Source of the DNA: Pseudomonas flexibilis
GTDB taxonomy: Bacteria; Pseudomonadota; Gammaproteobacteria; Pseudomonadales; Pseudomonadaceae
Reading direction: 5' to 3'
DNA: 64,000 nucleotides
NCBI RefSeq assembly: GCF_000802425.1
Contig: NZ_JRUD01000014.1
Coordinates: 169,097 to 233,096 of the forward strand
A program made the position numbers and the translations under genes. Below, in pieces: positions 46,899-55,738 of the stretch; the stretch's first letter is position 1, and every line of letters begins with the position of its first letter. The notes beneath the pieces were generated by a model. That model searched no databases. It saw only the letters and a program-made list of their open reading frames with translations, and had not been told where the DNA came from.

Positions 46899-48266
46899 TC
46901 AGAACATGCCCAGCACGCTGTCGAACAGCGCACCGGCGGTGGTGATGACCTTCAGGTTGGCCTGGTAGGCCTGCTGGTAGTTCATCAGGTTGACGCCTTC
47001 CTCATCGAGGTTCACGGCGCTGATGCTGTCGCGCTGGGCCTGGGCCTGATTCAACACCGAGGTGGCTGTTTCCACGTCGGCCTGACCCTGGCGGCTCTTG
47101 CTGGCGACACCGCCAAGCAACGTGGCGTAGGCGTCGTTGAGCGTCGTGGTGGCACCATCCACGACAACGGGTGCGCTCTTGAGTCCGATCAGGGTCAACA
47201 GGTTGTCGTTGTTGCCCTTCTCGGTAGCGACACCGGCAAAGGCCAGTTCTTCCGGCTGGAGATCGTTGACGGTCAGCACCTGGGAGATACTGGTGGGGTC
47301 ATAGGTAAACAGCGGTTGACCCGCAGCGCCGTTGAGATCGAACCCCGCGGCAAGTGCAGTGTTGAACGTGGTGGCCAACTGGCTGGCAATTTCACTGATG
47401 GTCTGCTGGCTAGACCGCAGCGAGTTGTATTCGGCTTCGTACAGGCCACCCAGCTGGCCACCCCAGACATCCCGGCTCAACGGGAACTGGGTTCCGGCGA
47501 ATTCAAGAGAGAAATCCTGATGATTGTTCGCCAGTGTGGTCAACTCCACCGAGGCGGCAGTCGGGCCCGCCACCAGCGGCTGTCCGTTCGCCAGCGACAC
47601 GCTGAAGCTACCGTCGGCGGCCTCCTGAACGCGGATATCAGCCAGCTCGGCCAGGTCCTGGACCAGCTTGTCTCGCTGATCGCGCAGCGCCTTGGCGTCG
47701 CCATTGGACGCCTCGACGTGGGTGATGCGCTTGTTCAGCGCAGCCAGGTTGCTAGTCAGGCCGTTGAGCTCGACGACGATCGCCTCGCGCTGGCCGCGCA
47801 GGCCGTTGAGCTGGGTCTCGATGTTGTTGCTCAGGCCGTTGACGCGCTGGGCCAGGTTGCGCGCCTCGTTGAGAATCTGCTGGCGCAGGGCGATGGAGTC
47901 CGGCGTGGACGTGGCCTCGCTAAGCGCAGCGTAGAAATTGTCGAGGCCGCCGCTGATGTTGGAGCCCTCGCTGGCCATCAGGGTTTCCAGCGCACTGACG
48001 TACTTCTGCTGGCTCTCGGTGAAGCTCTCCTGGGAGGTCGCGCGCCACAGCTGCCGATTGACGAAGTCGTCGGCGATGCGGCGAATGTTGTTGACCTGCA
48101 CGCCACGACCGCTGCTCAGGGCGGTATGCCCGCTCAGCGAGCCCATTTCCACGCCCAAACGGCTGTAGCCGGGGGTCTTGACGTTGGCGACGTTCTGGCC
48201 GGTGGCGGTCAGCGCCACCTGCATGGCGCGAACGCCGCTATAGCCGATCTGGCTCAAGAGACTCAC
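46899..48266 (-). CDS. flgK: Flagellar hook-associated protein FlgK
   Basis: A 455-residue hook-associated protein 1. The N-terminus MSLLSQIGYSGVRAMQVALT followed by GQNVANVKTPGYSRLGVE is diagnostic, and the C-terminus EEGVNLMNYQQAYQANLKVI is the usual FlgK end. It overlaps flgJ by 4 bases. It is shorter than the polar FlgK of P. aeruginosa (about 680 residues as I recall). Confidence 0.95.
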   Translation of the reverse strand: MSLLSQIGYSGVRAMQVALTATGQNVANVKTPGYSRLGVEMGSLSGHTALSSGRGVQVNNIRRIADDFVNRQLWRATSQESFTESQQKYVSALETLMASEGSNISGGLDNFYAALSEATSTPDSIALRQQILNEARNLAQRVNGLSNNIETQLNGLRGQREAIVVELNGLTSNLAALNKRITHVEASNGDAKALRDQRDKLVQDLAELADIRVQEAADGSFSVSLANGQPLVAGPTAASVELTTLANNHQDFSLEFAGTQFPLSRDVWGGQLGGLYEAEYNSLRSSQQTISEIASQLATTFNTALAAGFDLNGAAGQPLFTYDPTSISQVLTVNDLQPEELAFAGVATEKGNNDNLLTLIGLKSAPVVVDGATTTLNDAYATLLGGVASKSRQGQADVETATSVLNQAQAQRDSISAVNLDEEGVNLMNYQQAYQANLKVITTAGALFDSVLGMF

Positions 48267-48766
48267 GAGCGATTCTCCTTGGTGTCAGGGCGAATCGGCA
48301 GGGCAAAGGCCGCCGATGCGTGCGTGGACGCACCGCTGGGTGGGTCTATCCCGACCGGGTCCGTCATCTGTTGATCCTGAAAGGCGACCGCATCGTCCGC
48401 GGACTTAAATGCCCCCGTTTGCGACCAGCTGCCGCCAATCGGCGCCTGCATGGCCTGGCTGGGTCGTGGCTCGCCTCCCATCTGTTCGACGATCATGCTG
48501 GCGATGCCGGTCTGGCGCTGGCCGGCCAGGTGCTCGGCCAGTACTTCGTCATAGAAGTCACGCATGGTGTCCAGCTCGCGACTGCGCATCAGGCTGTCCT
48601 CGGACAGCACATCGCCGGCCTTGCGCATCTGCTTGAGGATCTGCTGCAGGAACATCGCCTCGAACTGCTCGGCGGCCGCCTGCAACTGGTCATTGCGCGA
48701 GATGCCGGTCACCTCGGGATTGTTGCGCCAGCTCTGCAGGCTGCCCGGAAGGGAAAGAATGCTCAT
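48263..48766 (-). CDS. flgJ: Rod-cap protein FlgJ, short form without muramidase
   Basis: A 167-residue FlgJ with only the N-terminal rod-scaffolding domain (AAAEQFEAMFLQQILKQMRK, MRDFYDEVLAEHLAGQ). The C-terminal glucosaminidase domain of gamma-proteobacterial FlgJ is missing and the rest is low-complexity. Short FlgJ forms need a separate wall hydrolase, and the MltC-like gene downstream is a candidate. The gene overlaps flgK by 4 bases and starts 2 bases after the flgI stop. Confidence 0.9.
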   Translation of the reverse strand: MSILSLPGSLQSWRNNPEVTGISRNDQLQAAAEQFEAMFLQQILKQMRKAGDVLSEDSLMRSRELDTMRDFYDEVLAEHLAGQRQTGIASMIVEQMGGEPRPSQAMQAPIGGSWSQTGAFKSADDAVAFQDQQMTDPVGIDPPSGASTHASAAFALPIRPDTKENRS

Positions 48767-48768
48767 GG

Positions 48769-49863
48769 TCAGATCACGATCAGTTCGGCGTTGAGCGCCC
48801 CGGCGCGTTCCAGCGCCTGGAGGATGCTCATCACATCATCCGGGGTGGCGCCCAGGCTGTTCACGGTGTTGATGATGCTGTCCAGGCTGGCCCCGTCAGG
48901 CCACTTGAACATGGCGTTGCGATCCTGGGCGACTTCCACCTGCGAGCGCGGCACCACGGCCGTCTGGCCCTCGCTGAAGGGAGCCGGCTGGCTGACCTGC
49001 GGGGTTTCGCTGATGGTGACGGTGAGGTTGCCATGGGCAACGGCGGCAGCCTTGACGCGCACACCCTCGCCCATGACCACCGTGCCGGTGCGGCTGTTGA
49101 ATACCACCTTGGGACGTTCGCGGCCTTCGTCGACATCGATCATTTCCAGCAGCGCCATGAAGCTCATGCGCTGGGTACTGGTGACTGGGGCACGCACCGA
49201 AACCTTGGTAGCGTTCAGGGCGCTGGCCACGTTGCCGCCGATCTGGTCGTTGATCGCCCGCACGATGTTGGTGACCGTCTGGAAACCGGGATTGCGCAGG
49301 TTGAGCATGACCTCCGGGCGGTCGGCGAAGTCGCTGTCGATGCTCCGCTCGATGGTGGCGCCGTTGGGCACCCGGCCGGTGGTGGCGCTGTTGATCGCCA
49401 CGCTGGAGCCGCTGTTGCCTTCGGCCTTCAGGCCGCCGACCACCAGGTTGCCCTGGGCCAGCGCGTAGACCTCGCCATCAACGCCGCGCAGCGGAGTGAG
49501 CAGCAACTGGCCGCCACGCAGGCTCTTCGCATCGCCCAGCGAAGAAACCGTCACATCAATGGTCTGCCCCGGGCCGTAGGACGGCGGCACGCTGGCGGTG
49601 ACCGTGACCGCGGCGACGTTCTTCAGCTTGGGGTCGACGTTGGGCGGCAGGTTGACGCCGAACTGCTGGATCAGGTTGGTCACCGACTGGCTGGTGAACT
49701 TCACCTGGTTCTTGTCACCGGTGCCGTCCAGACCGACCACCAGGCCGTAACCGATGAGCTGGTTCTCGCGAATGCCTTCGACATCCACCAGATCCATCAG
49801 CGGCACCGCCCGCACGGCGGCGGGCAGCATCAGCAGGAACAGGAGGGGAAACAGCTTGCGCAT
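48769..49863 (-). CDS. flgI: Flagellar P-ring protein FlgI
   Basis: A 364-residue periplasmic P-ring subunit. A signal peptide ([19 protein letters not shown]) is followed by [32 protein letters not shown] (in pieces), the FlgI hallmark. Strong conservation continues to the C-terminal [20 protein letters not shown]. The ATG at 49863 is taken; a GTG at 49872 is also possible and neither has a clear ribosome site. Confidence 0.95.
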   Translation of the reverse strand: MRKLFPLLFLLMLPAAVRAVPLMDLVDVEGIRENQLIGYGLVVGLDGTGDKNQVKFTSQSVTNLIQQFGVNLPPNVDPKLKNVAAVTVTASVPPSYGPGQTIDVTVSSLGDAKSLRGGQLLLTPLRGVDGEVYALAQGNLVVGGLKAEGNSGSSVAINSATTGRVPNGATIERSIDSDFADRPEVMLNLRNPGFQTVTNIVRAINDQIGGNVASALNATKVSVRAPVTSTQRMSFMALLEMIDVDEGRERPKVVFNSRTGTVVMGEGVRVKAAAVAHGNLTVTISETPQVSQPAPFSEGQTAVVPRSQVEVAQDRNAMFKWPDGASLDSIINTVNSLGATPDDVMSILQALERAGALNAELIVI

Positions 49864-49874
49864 GGCATACACCG

Positions 49875-50543
49875 TCAGAAGGGGAACCAGGGGCTGGTGA
49901 AGAAGCGCGTCAGCCAGCCGGCAGAGTTGCTGTCGTTGAGCACGCCCTTGCCGGCGTAGGAAATGCGCGCATCGGCGATGCTCTGGGAGGACACCTGGTT
50001 GTAGCGGTTGATGTCCTCGGGTCGCACCAGGCCGCTGAGGCGGATGAACTCGTCACCCTGGTTCAGGCGCAGGCTCTTCTCGCCACGCACCAGCAGCACA
50101 CCGTTGGGCAGCACTTGATGCACGGTCACCGCAATGGCGCCAGCCAGGCTGTTCTGTTGCGAACTGCGCGCCGAGCCGGTGAAGTCACGCTCGCCGCTGG
50201 CCGAACTTTCCAGACGCTCGTAGGTGTTTCCGAACAAGGTGGGGATACCAATGCCGACCGAGGCCTCCTTGCCGAAGCTGGTGCCGGCGCTCTTGCTCGA
50301 CTGGGTCTGCTCGTTGAGCACCACGGTCAGGATGTCGCCCACCTGGAAGGCGCGCTTGTCGTACATCAGCGCGCTGCCGTTGCCGCGATAGAGGCCGCCG
50401 GCAACCGGCTTGGGCTGCTGGTAGTCCAGGGCCGGCGGCTGGTAGAGGCTGGCGTCCTCGGTCTCTTCGCGCAGCTCGTGAAAGCTGGCGCAACCGCCGA
50501 GCAGCAGCGCAAGGGTGAGCGTCAGGGTGCGTTTCATGGCCAT
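49875..50543 (-). CDS. flgH: Flagellar L-ring lipoprotein FlgH
   Basis: A 222-residue outer-membrane L-ring lipoprotein. The lipobox is LLGGCAS. Family signatures are [20 protein letters not shown] and [20 protein letters not shown]. The ATG at 50543 overlaps the flgG stop (TGATG), which favours coupled translation; an internal ATG two codons later is also possible. Confidence 0.95.
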   Translation of the reverse strand: MAMKRTLTLTLALLLGGCASFHELREETEDASLYQPPALDYQQPKPVAGGLYRGNGSALMYDKRAFQVGDILTVVLNEQTQSSKSAGTSFGKEASVGIGIPTLFGNTYERLESSASGERDFTGSARSSQQNSLAGAIAVTVHQVLPNGVLLVRGEKSLRLNQGDEFIRLSGLVRPEDINRYNQVSSQSIADARISYAGKGVLNDSNSAGWLTRFFTSPWFPF

Positions 50544-51325
50544 CACACGGACTGGTTGAGGTACTGCATCATGCCCGAGCTGGCATCCAGCACCTTGGCG
50601 TTGGCCTCGTAGGCGCGCTGGATGGCGATCATCTGCACCATGGCTTCCACCACCTGGACGTTGGAGCCTTCCAGGGCGTACTGCTTGAGCTGGCCGAGGC
50701 CGTCGGTGCCGGCCACGCCTTCCACCGCCTCGCCGCTGGCGGCGGTTTCGCGGTAGAGGTTGCCGCCCAGGGCTTCCAGGCCGGCCGGATTGACGAAATT
50801 GACCAACAGGATCTGGCCCAGCTCTTCCTGCTGTCCCTGGGCATTGGTGATGGTCACGGTGCCGTCACTGCCCACGTTGAAATTGGTGCTGCCTTCGGGC
50901 ACCACGATCTGATCGACCAGCGGCAGGCCCTGGGAATTGACCAGCAGACCCTCGGCATTCAGATGCAGTTGACCATTTTCGGTGTAGTAGGTCTCGCCAT
51001 CAGCGCCTTCGACGCGGAAGAAGCCTCGACCGATGATGGCCAGGTCCATCGGCTGGCCAGTGGTCTGGATGTTGCCTTCGGTGAAGATCTTCTGGGTACC
51101 GACCACGCGTACGCCGTTGCCCAGCTGCAGGCCGGACGGCACGGTGTTGATCTGGTCCGCCTGGGCACCCGGCTGGACCTCGATGGAATAGAACAGGTCC
51201 TCGAAGACCGCGCGGTCGCTCTTGAAGCCCGTGGTGTTCACGTTGGCCAGGTTGTTGGCCACGGTGGTCATCGCCGTGTCCTGGGCGATCAGGCCGGTCT
51301 TGCTGACCCAGAGTGCTGAACTCAT
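50543..51325 (-). CDS. flgG: Flagellar distal rod protein FlgG
   Basis: A 260-residue distal rod subunit. The N-terminus SALWVSKTGLIAQDTAMTTV with NNLANVNTTGFKSDRAVFED and the C-terminus LEGSNVQVVEAMVQMIAIQR are diagnostic. The gene is complete. A 97-base gap separates it from flgF and contains an inverted repeat. Confidence 0.95.
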   Translation of the reverse strand: MSSALWVSKTGLIAQDTAMTTVANNLANVNTTGFKSDRAVFEDLFYSIEVQPGAQADQINTVPSGLQLGNGVRVVGTQKIFTEGNIQTTGQPMDLAIIGRGFFRVEGADGETYYTENGQLHLNAEGLLVNSQGLPLVDQIVVPEGSTNFNVGSDGTVTITNAQGQQEELGQILLVNFVNPAGLEALGGNLYRETAASGEAVEGVAGTDGLGQLKQYALEGSNVQVVEAMVQMIAIQRAYEANAKVLDASSGMMQYLNQSV

Positions 51326-51386
51326 CTGTCGATCCTCTCTTCAAAGCCGCCCCGGCGTTACCGAAGCGGGGAAATCCGCTGCTCGT

Positions 51387-51417
51387 CCCCCTCTCCCATC
51401 AAGGGGAGAGAGGGGTT
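51387..51417. other. Inverted repeat between flgF and flgG
   Basis: CCCCCTCTCCC-ATCAA-GGGGAGAGAGGGG is a purine/pyrimidine-rich hairpin without a T run on the minus strand. It may stabilise or attenuate the flagellar transcript. It resembles CCCTCTCCC-type intergenic sequences found in many Pseudomonas. Confidence 0.55.
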
Positions 51418-51422
51418 GCCGC

Positions 51423-52148
51423 TTAGCCGCGTAGCAACCGGTTGCCGGCCTCGGCCAGCGTGGTGGCGGCCTTCATCATCTTCACCTGGGTCTCGAACAG
51501 GCGGCTCAGGCTCATGGTGGAGACCAGTTCGTTGATCGCCGAGACGTTGCTGGACTCCAGGTAGCCGCTGGCCAGGGCCACGGTTTCACTGGCTTCCAGA
51601 GGCTCGTTGTCACGCGCCATCAGCAGGCCCTCGGGAGTCTTCACCAGGTCGACGCCCTGGCTGTCGACGCGCTTGAGGCGTCCAACCTCGACCATCAGGA
51701 AGTCGCCGCGCGGCAGCACGGAAACGGTGCCATCGCTGCCGATGTGCAGCTGGTCGTATTCGGGCAGCACCAACGGGCCACCCTCACCGAGCAGCACGCG
51801 GCCGCCAACGGTGAGCTGCATGTCGGCATCCACCTGCAGACTGCCCTGGCGGGTGTAGGCCTCGCCGGCACCGTGCTGCACCGCCAGCAGGCCCTGGCCC
51901 TGGATGGCCACGTCCAGTGCCCGGCCGGTGAAGTTCAGCGGGCCGGGGCTCAGGTCGACGCCGTTGTTCTCGACCCTGGCCATATGGCGGCTGTCGTAAC
52001 CGTAGCCTTCCACCTGCACGGCGGCGGCGCGCTCCATGTCGGCGCGAAAGCCGGCGGTGTTGACGTTGGCCAGGTTGTTGGCGTGGATCTGCAGCGCCTG
52101 CATGCTGCGGTTGGCCGCAGTCATCGCCGTGTATCCGAGACGATCCAT
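51423..52148 (-). CDS. flgF: Flagellar proximal rod protein FlgF
   Basis: A 241-residue rod subunit. The N-terminal YTAMTAANRSMQALQIHANN and LANVNTAGFRADMERA are typical, and the C-terminus LESSNVSAINELVSTMSLSR follows the rod-protein plan. It lies 12 bases after flgE. Confidence 0.93.
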   Translation of the reverse strand: MDRLGYTAMTAANRSMQALQIHANNLANVNTAGFRADMERAAAVQVEGYGYDSRHMARVENNGVDLSPGPLNFTGRALDVAIQGQGLLAVQHGAGEAYTRQGSLQVDADMQLTVGGRVLLGEGGPLVLPEYDQLHIGSDGTVSVLPRGDFLMVEVGRLKRVDSQGVDLVKTPEGLLMARDNEPLEASETVALASGYLESSNVSAINELVSTMSLSRLFETQVKMMKAATTLAEAGNRLLRG

Positions 52149-52160
52149 GGGTCAGCCGCC

Positions 52161-53366
52161 TTACATCGCGCTGAACAGGATCTGGTCGAGATCCTTCTGG
52201 GTGGAAATGACCTTGGTGTTGGCCTGGTAGTTGCGCTGGCCCTGCATCAGGCTCACCAGCTCCTCGGTCAGGTCGACGTTGGAGTTCTCCAGCGTGCCGG
52301 CATTCACCGTACCAAACTGGGCCACGCCAGGCGCGCCGGTCAGCGCGTCACCCGAATCGGTGGTGGCGGTCCAGGCGGTGCCACTGACGTTCTTCAGCCC
52401 TTCCGGGTTGATGAAGCTGGCCAGCACCACCTGCCCCTGCAGCTGGCTCTGGCCGTTGCTGTAGTTGACGAACACATTGCCCTTGCTGTCGATGCCGATG
52501 CCGGTCTGCTCGCCAGAGGTGTAGCCATTCGCCAGGTTGGTGGACACGCCGAAGTTGGTGCCGTACTGGGTGGTGCCGGTGTAGTCGATGGCGATGGTCT
52601 GAGCACTCGCCCCCGGCAGCACCGCCCCCGGAACGACGACGCTGGCGCCGGTCGCGCCGTTCAACATGCCATTCGTATCGAACGACAGGGCTTGCGTGCC
52701 TGCAGCCGCGCCGTCGACGTAGTAGTAGGCATCCCAGCCATTCGCACCATCGGTGACGAAGTACTGGGTCAGGGTGTGCTCCTTGCCCAGCGAGTCGTAG
52801 ACCTTGGTGGTGTAAGTGGAGTTGTAGCTGTTGACGTTCGTCGGATCGAAGGGGATGGGCACACCAGCACCATCCACCGGCTGTTTCATGTTGGCATCCA
52901 GGTTCGCCACGAACTCCAGGCCAGTGGTTGCGCTGGCTGGCAAGGTTGCGGCCTTGATACGCAGGTCGCCCAGGCTACCGGTCATCAGGTTGCCGTCGGC
53001 GTCAGTCGGATAGCCCTGCAGCTTCTGGCCGGCCTTGTTGACGATGAAGTTGGCCGAGTCGGTGCCGAACACGCCGGCGCGGGTGTACTGGGTCTCGCCA
53101 TTGGTGCCCTTGACGATGAAGAAACCGCCGCCGGAGATGGCCAGGTCCAGGGTGCGGCTGGTGTTGATCAGCGCGCCGCCCAGGCTGATGCTCTGGGTAT
53201 TGCCCAGCACTTCCACCCCCATGGCCTGGGTGTCGGCGTACACGCTGCCGAACTCGGTGCGCGAGGACTTGAAGCCGGTGGTGCTGGAGTTGGCGATGTT
53301 GTTGCTGACGGTGTTCAGCTGTTCGGAGACGGCGTTCAGGCCGGTCAGGGCGATGTTGAAGCTCAT
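52161..53366 (-). CDS. flgE: Flagellar hook protein FlgE
   Basis: A 401-residue hook subunit. The N-terminus MSFNIALTGLNAVSEQLNTV then SNNIANSSTTGFKSSRTEFG is the FlgE signature, and the C-terminus NVDLTEELVSLMQGQRNYQA is typical. It is shorter than the P. aeruginosa polar FlgE (about 460 residues as I recall). The ATG at 53366 is used; the frame is open upstream across the flgD end, but that has no family similarity. Confidence 0.95.
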   Translation of the reverse strand: MSFNIALTGLNAVSEQLNTVSNNIANSSTTGFKSSRTEFGSVYADTQAMGVEVLGNTQSISLGGALINTSRTLDLAISGGGFFIVKGTNGETQYTRAGVFGTDSANFIVNKAGQKLQGYPTDADGNLMTGSLGDLRIKAATLPASATTGLEFVANLDANMKQPVDGAGVPIPFDPTNVNSYNSTYTTKVYDSLGKEHTLTQYFVTDGANGWDAYYYVDGAAAGTQALSFDTNGMLNGATGASVVVPGAVLPGASAQTIAIDYTGTTQYGTNFGVSTNLANGYTSGEQTGIGIDSKGNVFVNYSNGQSQLQGQVVLASFINPEGLKNVSGTAWTATTDSGDALTGAPGVAQFGTVNAGTLENSNVDLTEELVSLMQGQRNYQANTKVISTQKDLDQILFSAM

Positions 53367-53391
53367 GGTCTTCCCTCGATGATCAACAGGC

Positions 53392-54039
53392 TCAGCCGCG
53401 CTGGCCGAACTGGACGATTTGGTAGAACGGCACGCTGCCGATGCCGGCAATGTTCAGCACCGGGCCGCTGTCGCTGACGCGCACGTCGCTGACCTTGCCG
53501 GCCACCTGCAGGCGGGGCTCCTCACCGGTGGCGGTCTCGATGCGCACCTTGTAGGTGCCGGGCTTGAGGCCCAGGGCGGCGGGATCCAGCGCCACGTCGA
53601 CGCGACCGGCATCCTGGCGACCCAGCGCCACCGAGGTCTCCACGCCGTTGGCGTCGGTCAGCCAGAGCACGGTATTGGTGGACGTGTGCTGCAGGTCGAA
53701 CTGGGCGTCGACCTTGCCATCCAGCTCCAGGCTGTCGGTGTGCACGGTAACGTTCTGGCCGACCAGGCTGGCGGCGGTGAGCATCTGCAGGTTGTCGGCC
53801 AGCACCAGGCTACTCTGCTGCAGCTTGGTCATGTTCTCCAGGCTCTGCACCTGGGAGATGGTCGCGTACTGCTCGACGAACTGGGTGCTGTCCATCGGGT
53901 TGGTGGGATCCTGGTTCTGGATCTGCGCCACCATCAGCGTGATGAACTGATTGCTCAGTTGGCCGGCCTCGCTGACGCTGATGGTGTCATCCGGCAGCGC
54001 ATACGGGTTCGAGTTATTGGTTACGCCACTGACACTCAT
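53392..54039 (-). CDS. flgD: Hook-cap scaffold FlgD
   Basis: A 215-residue hook assembly protein. The N-terminal FITLMVAQIQNQDPTNPMDS with TQFVEQYATISQVQSLENM is the FlgD signature, followed by a tudor/Fn3-like C-terminal part. It overlaps the flgC stop at 54039. Confidence 0.95.
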   Translation of the reverse strand: MSVSGVTNNSNPYALPDDTISVSEAGQLSNQFITLMVAQIQNQDPTNPMDSTQFVEQYATISQVQSLENMTKLQQSSLVLADNLQMLTAASLVGQNVTVHTDSLELDGKVDAQFDLQHTSTNTVLWLTDANGVETSVALGRQDAGRVDVALDPAALGLKPGTYKVRIETATGEEPRLQVAGKVSDVRVSDSGPVLNIAGIGSVPFYQIVQFGQRG

Positions 54040-54467
54040 CAGATTTCTCCCAGGCGCAGCAGGCTCTGCTGCATGCTTTTCAGGCGATTCAACACTTCGA
54101 CGTTGGTTTCGAAGCTGCGGGTGGCCGACATCATGTCGGTCATTTCCTCGATCTGGTTGAGCGCCGGATAGAACACGTAACCATCGGCACCCGCCAGCGG
54201 ATTGCCCGGTTCGTAGCGCTTGATGGGCTCGCGGCCGGTGGTCACCACGTCCAGCACCTGCACATGGGCGCCGCCCATGCCGACGCCGCGGGTCAGCTGA
54301 TCGTTGTTGTAGATCGCGGCGAATACCGGACGCCGGGCGGCATAGACATCCTCGGGCGAGGCTGCAGCGGAGTCGATGTTGGCCAGGTTGCTGGCCACGG
54401 TATTCAGGCGCACGGTCTGTGCGTTCATGGCCGAACCGGCGATGCGGTAGATGGATTCAAATGCCAT
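54039..54467 (-). CDS. flgC: Flagellar proximal rod protein FlgC
   Basis: A 142-residue rod protein. The N-terminal SIYRIAGSAMNAQTVRLNTV with ASNLANIDS is typical, as is the C-terminal EMTDMMSATRSFETNVEVLN. The ATG at 54467 lies 2 bases after the flgB stop. Confidence 0.95.
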   Translation of the reverse strand: MAFESIYRIAGSAMNAQTVRLNTVASNLANIDSAAASPEDVYAARRPVFAAIYNNDQLTRGVGMGGAHVQVLDVVTTGREPIKRYEPGNPLAGADGYVFYPALNQIEEMTDMMSATRSFETNVEVLNRLKSMQQSLLRLGEI

Positions 54468-54469
54468 GA

Positions 54470-54829
54470 TCAACGTCCCTCGATGGCTTGCTTGAGGCCG
54501 CTGAACTTCTGCGTCAGGAAGGTCAGGCTGGTCTGGAAGTCCATGGAGTTGCGCGAGAATTCGGCCTGCTCGACGCTCAGCTCCACCGTGTTGCCGTCCA
54601 GGGAGGCCTGGTAGGGCACGCGATACTTGAGGGGCGAATCGATTGTCAGGGCGCTGAATTCTTCACCGGCGTCCAGGCGGCGCATGGCACTGGCGAAATC
54701 GATATCGCGAGCCTGGAAACCAGGCGTATCCACGTTGGCCAGGTTGGCGGCGAGAATCTCGCTGCGCTGCATGCGCACCTGCAAGGCATGGGCATGCACA
54801 CCGACCACGTCATCAATCCGTATACTCAT
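54470..54829 (-). CDS. flgB: Flagellar proximal rod protein FlgB
   Basis: A 119-residue rod protein, first gene of the flgBCDEFGHIJKL run. The segment RSEILAANLANVDTPGFQAR is diagnostic. The ATG at 54829 gives MSIRIDDVVGVHAHAL, with GGGG upstream. A sigma-54 promoter lies 36 bases before it. Confidence 0.94.
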   Translation of the reverse strand: MSIRIDDVVGVHAHALQVRMQRSEILAANLANVDTPGFQARDIDFASAMRRLDAGEEFSALTIDSPLKYRVPYQASLDGNTVELSVEQAEFSRNSMDFQTSLTFLTQKFSGLKQAIEGR

Positions 54830-54864
54830 GGGCAACCCCAAAAAACTGTCACTCCGCACGGAGT

Positions 54865-54880
54865 AGCAGCTTTTATGCCA
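54865..54880 (-). promoter_or_regulatory. Sigma-54 promoter for flgB
   Basis: On the minus strand TGGCATAAAAGCTGCT matches the -24/-12 consensus TGGCAC-N5-TTGCW with the required GG-N10-GC spacing. The predicted start point is about 54854, leaving a leader of about 25 bases before flgB. A FleQ- or LafK-type activator would be needed; none is in the window. Confidence 0.75.
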
Positions 54881-54903
54881 CTTAGCCATTACAGCATAGG
54901 TCT

Positions 54904-55704
54904 TTGATTTTGAAGGGTTTTTACGAAGTCAACGGAACAGCGAGAGGCGAATCGGCAGATGCCGCGACAGTAAAACGCCAGAGGGGAGGAAAGGCTTTTT
55001 CCGCCTGTGCCGGACTGCTGATGGCGCTCCAGGCGGGTACTGCGCAGGCCGCCACGGCCAGTTCACAAATCGATCAGGCCCTGCGCCAGCACCTGCAACC
55101 CCTGATGGAGCGCGAGGCCCGGCAGCTTGGCTGGCAGCAACCTCGCCTGAGCCTGGACATGAGCCTGCCGGCCCCGGTCGAGCGACTGCCGGCCTGCTCG
55201 CGGGAGCTGCAGGTGCAGAACCTATCCGGGCGCCAGGAGCTGCTCGCCCGGCAGCGCTTCCGCCTGAGCTGCCCACAGCCGCAATGGAGCCAGGATGTCA
55301 CCGCCCAGGCCAACGTCAGCGTGCTGCTGCTGGTGGCAAGGCACATCCTGGACCGCGACCAGGCATTGTCCGCCGAGGATGTGAAGATCGAGCGCCAGCA
55401 GGTGGCCCGCCATGACCGCGGCTTCTTCAGCAAGGTCGAGCAGGTGACGGGAAAGACCGCCAAGCGCCGCATTCGCGCCGGCCAGATGCTCACCGCCGAC
55501 CTGCTGGACGCGCCCCTGTGGGTGCGCCGCGGCCAGTCGGTGACCATCGTCGCTCGCCACGACGGCATCGAAGCCAGCACCCTGGGCGAAGCGCTGGCCA
55601 ACGGCCGCGAAGGCGAGATCGTCCGGGTACGCAACCGCAGCAGCGAGAAGATCATCGACACCCAGGTGATCGGTGATGGGGTGGTGACCAGCACCTGGCG
55701 GTGA
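54904..55704 (+). CDS. flgA: P-ring assembly chaperone FlgA
   Basis: A periplasmic chaperone for FlgI of up to 266 residues. The signal is RQRGGKAFSACAGLLMALQAGTAQA, with cleavage near residue 49 of the longest frame. The mature C-terminal half has the SAF domain, RRIRAGQMLTADLLDAPLWV and RRGQSVTIVARHDGI. No ATG precedes the signal; TTG at 54904 or 54910 are the possible starts, so the 5' end is uncertain. It is divergent from flgB, and flgM and flgN do not follow it. Confidence 0.88.
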   Translation: MILKGFYEVNGTARGESADAATVKRQRGGKAFSACAGLLMALQAGTAQAATASSQIDQALRQHLQPLMEREARQLGWQQPRLSLDMSLPAPVERLPACSRELQVQNLSGRQELLARQRFRLSCPQPQWSQDVTAQANVSVLLLVARHILDRDQALSAEDVKIERQQVARHDRGFFSKVEQVTGKTAKRRIRAGQMLTADLLDAPLWVRRGQSVTIVARHDGIEASTLGEALANGREGEIVRVRNRSSEKIIDTQVIGDGVVTSTWR

Positions 55705-55738
55705 GGGCGCAACCCCGTGTCCGCCACCCATCAAGCGG

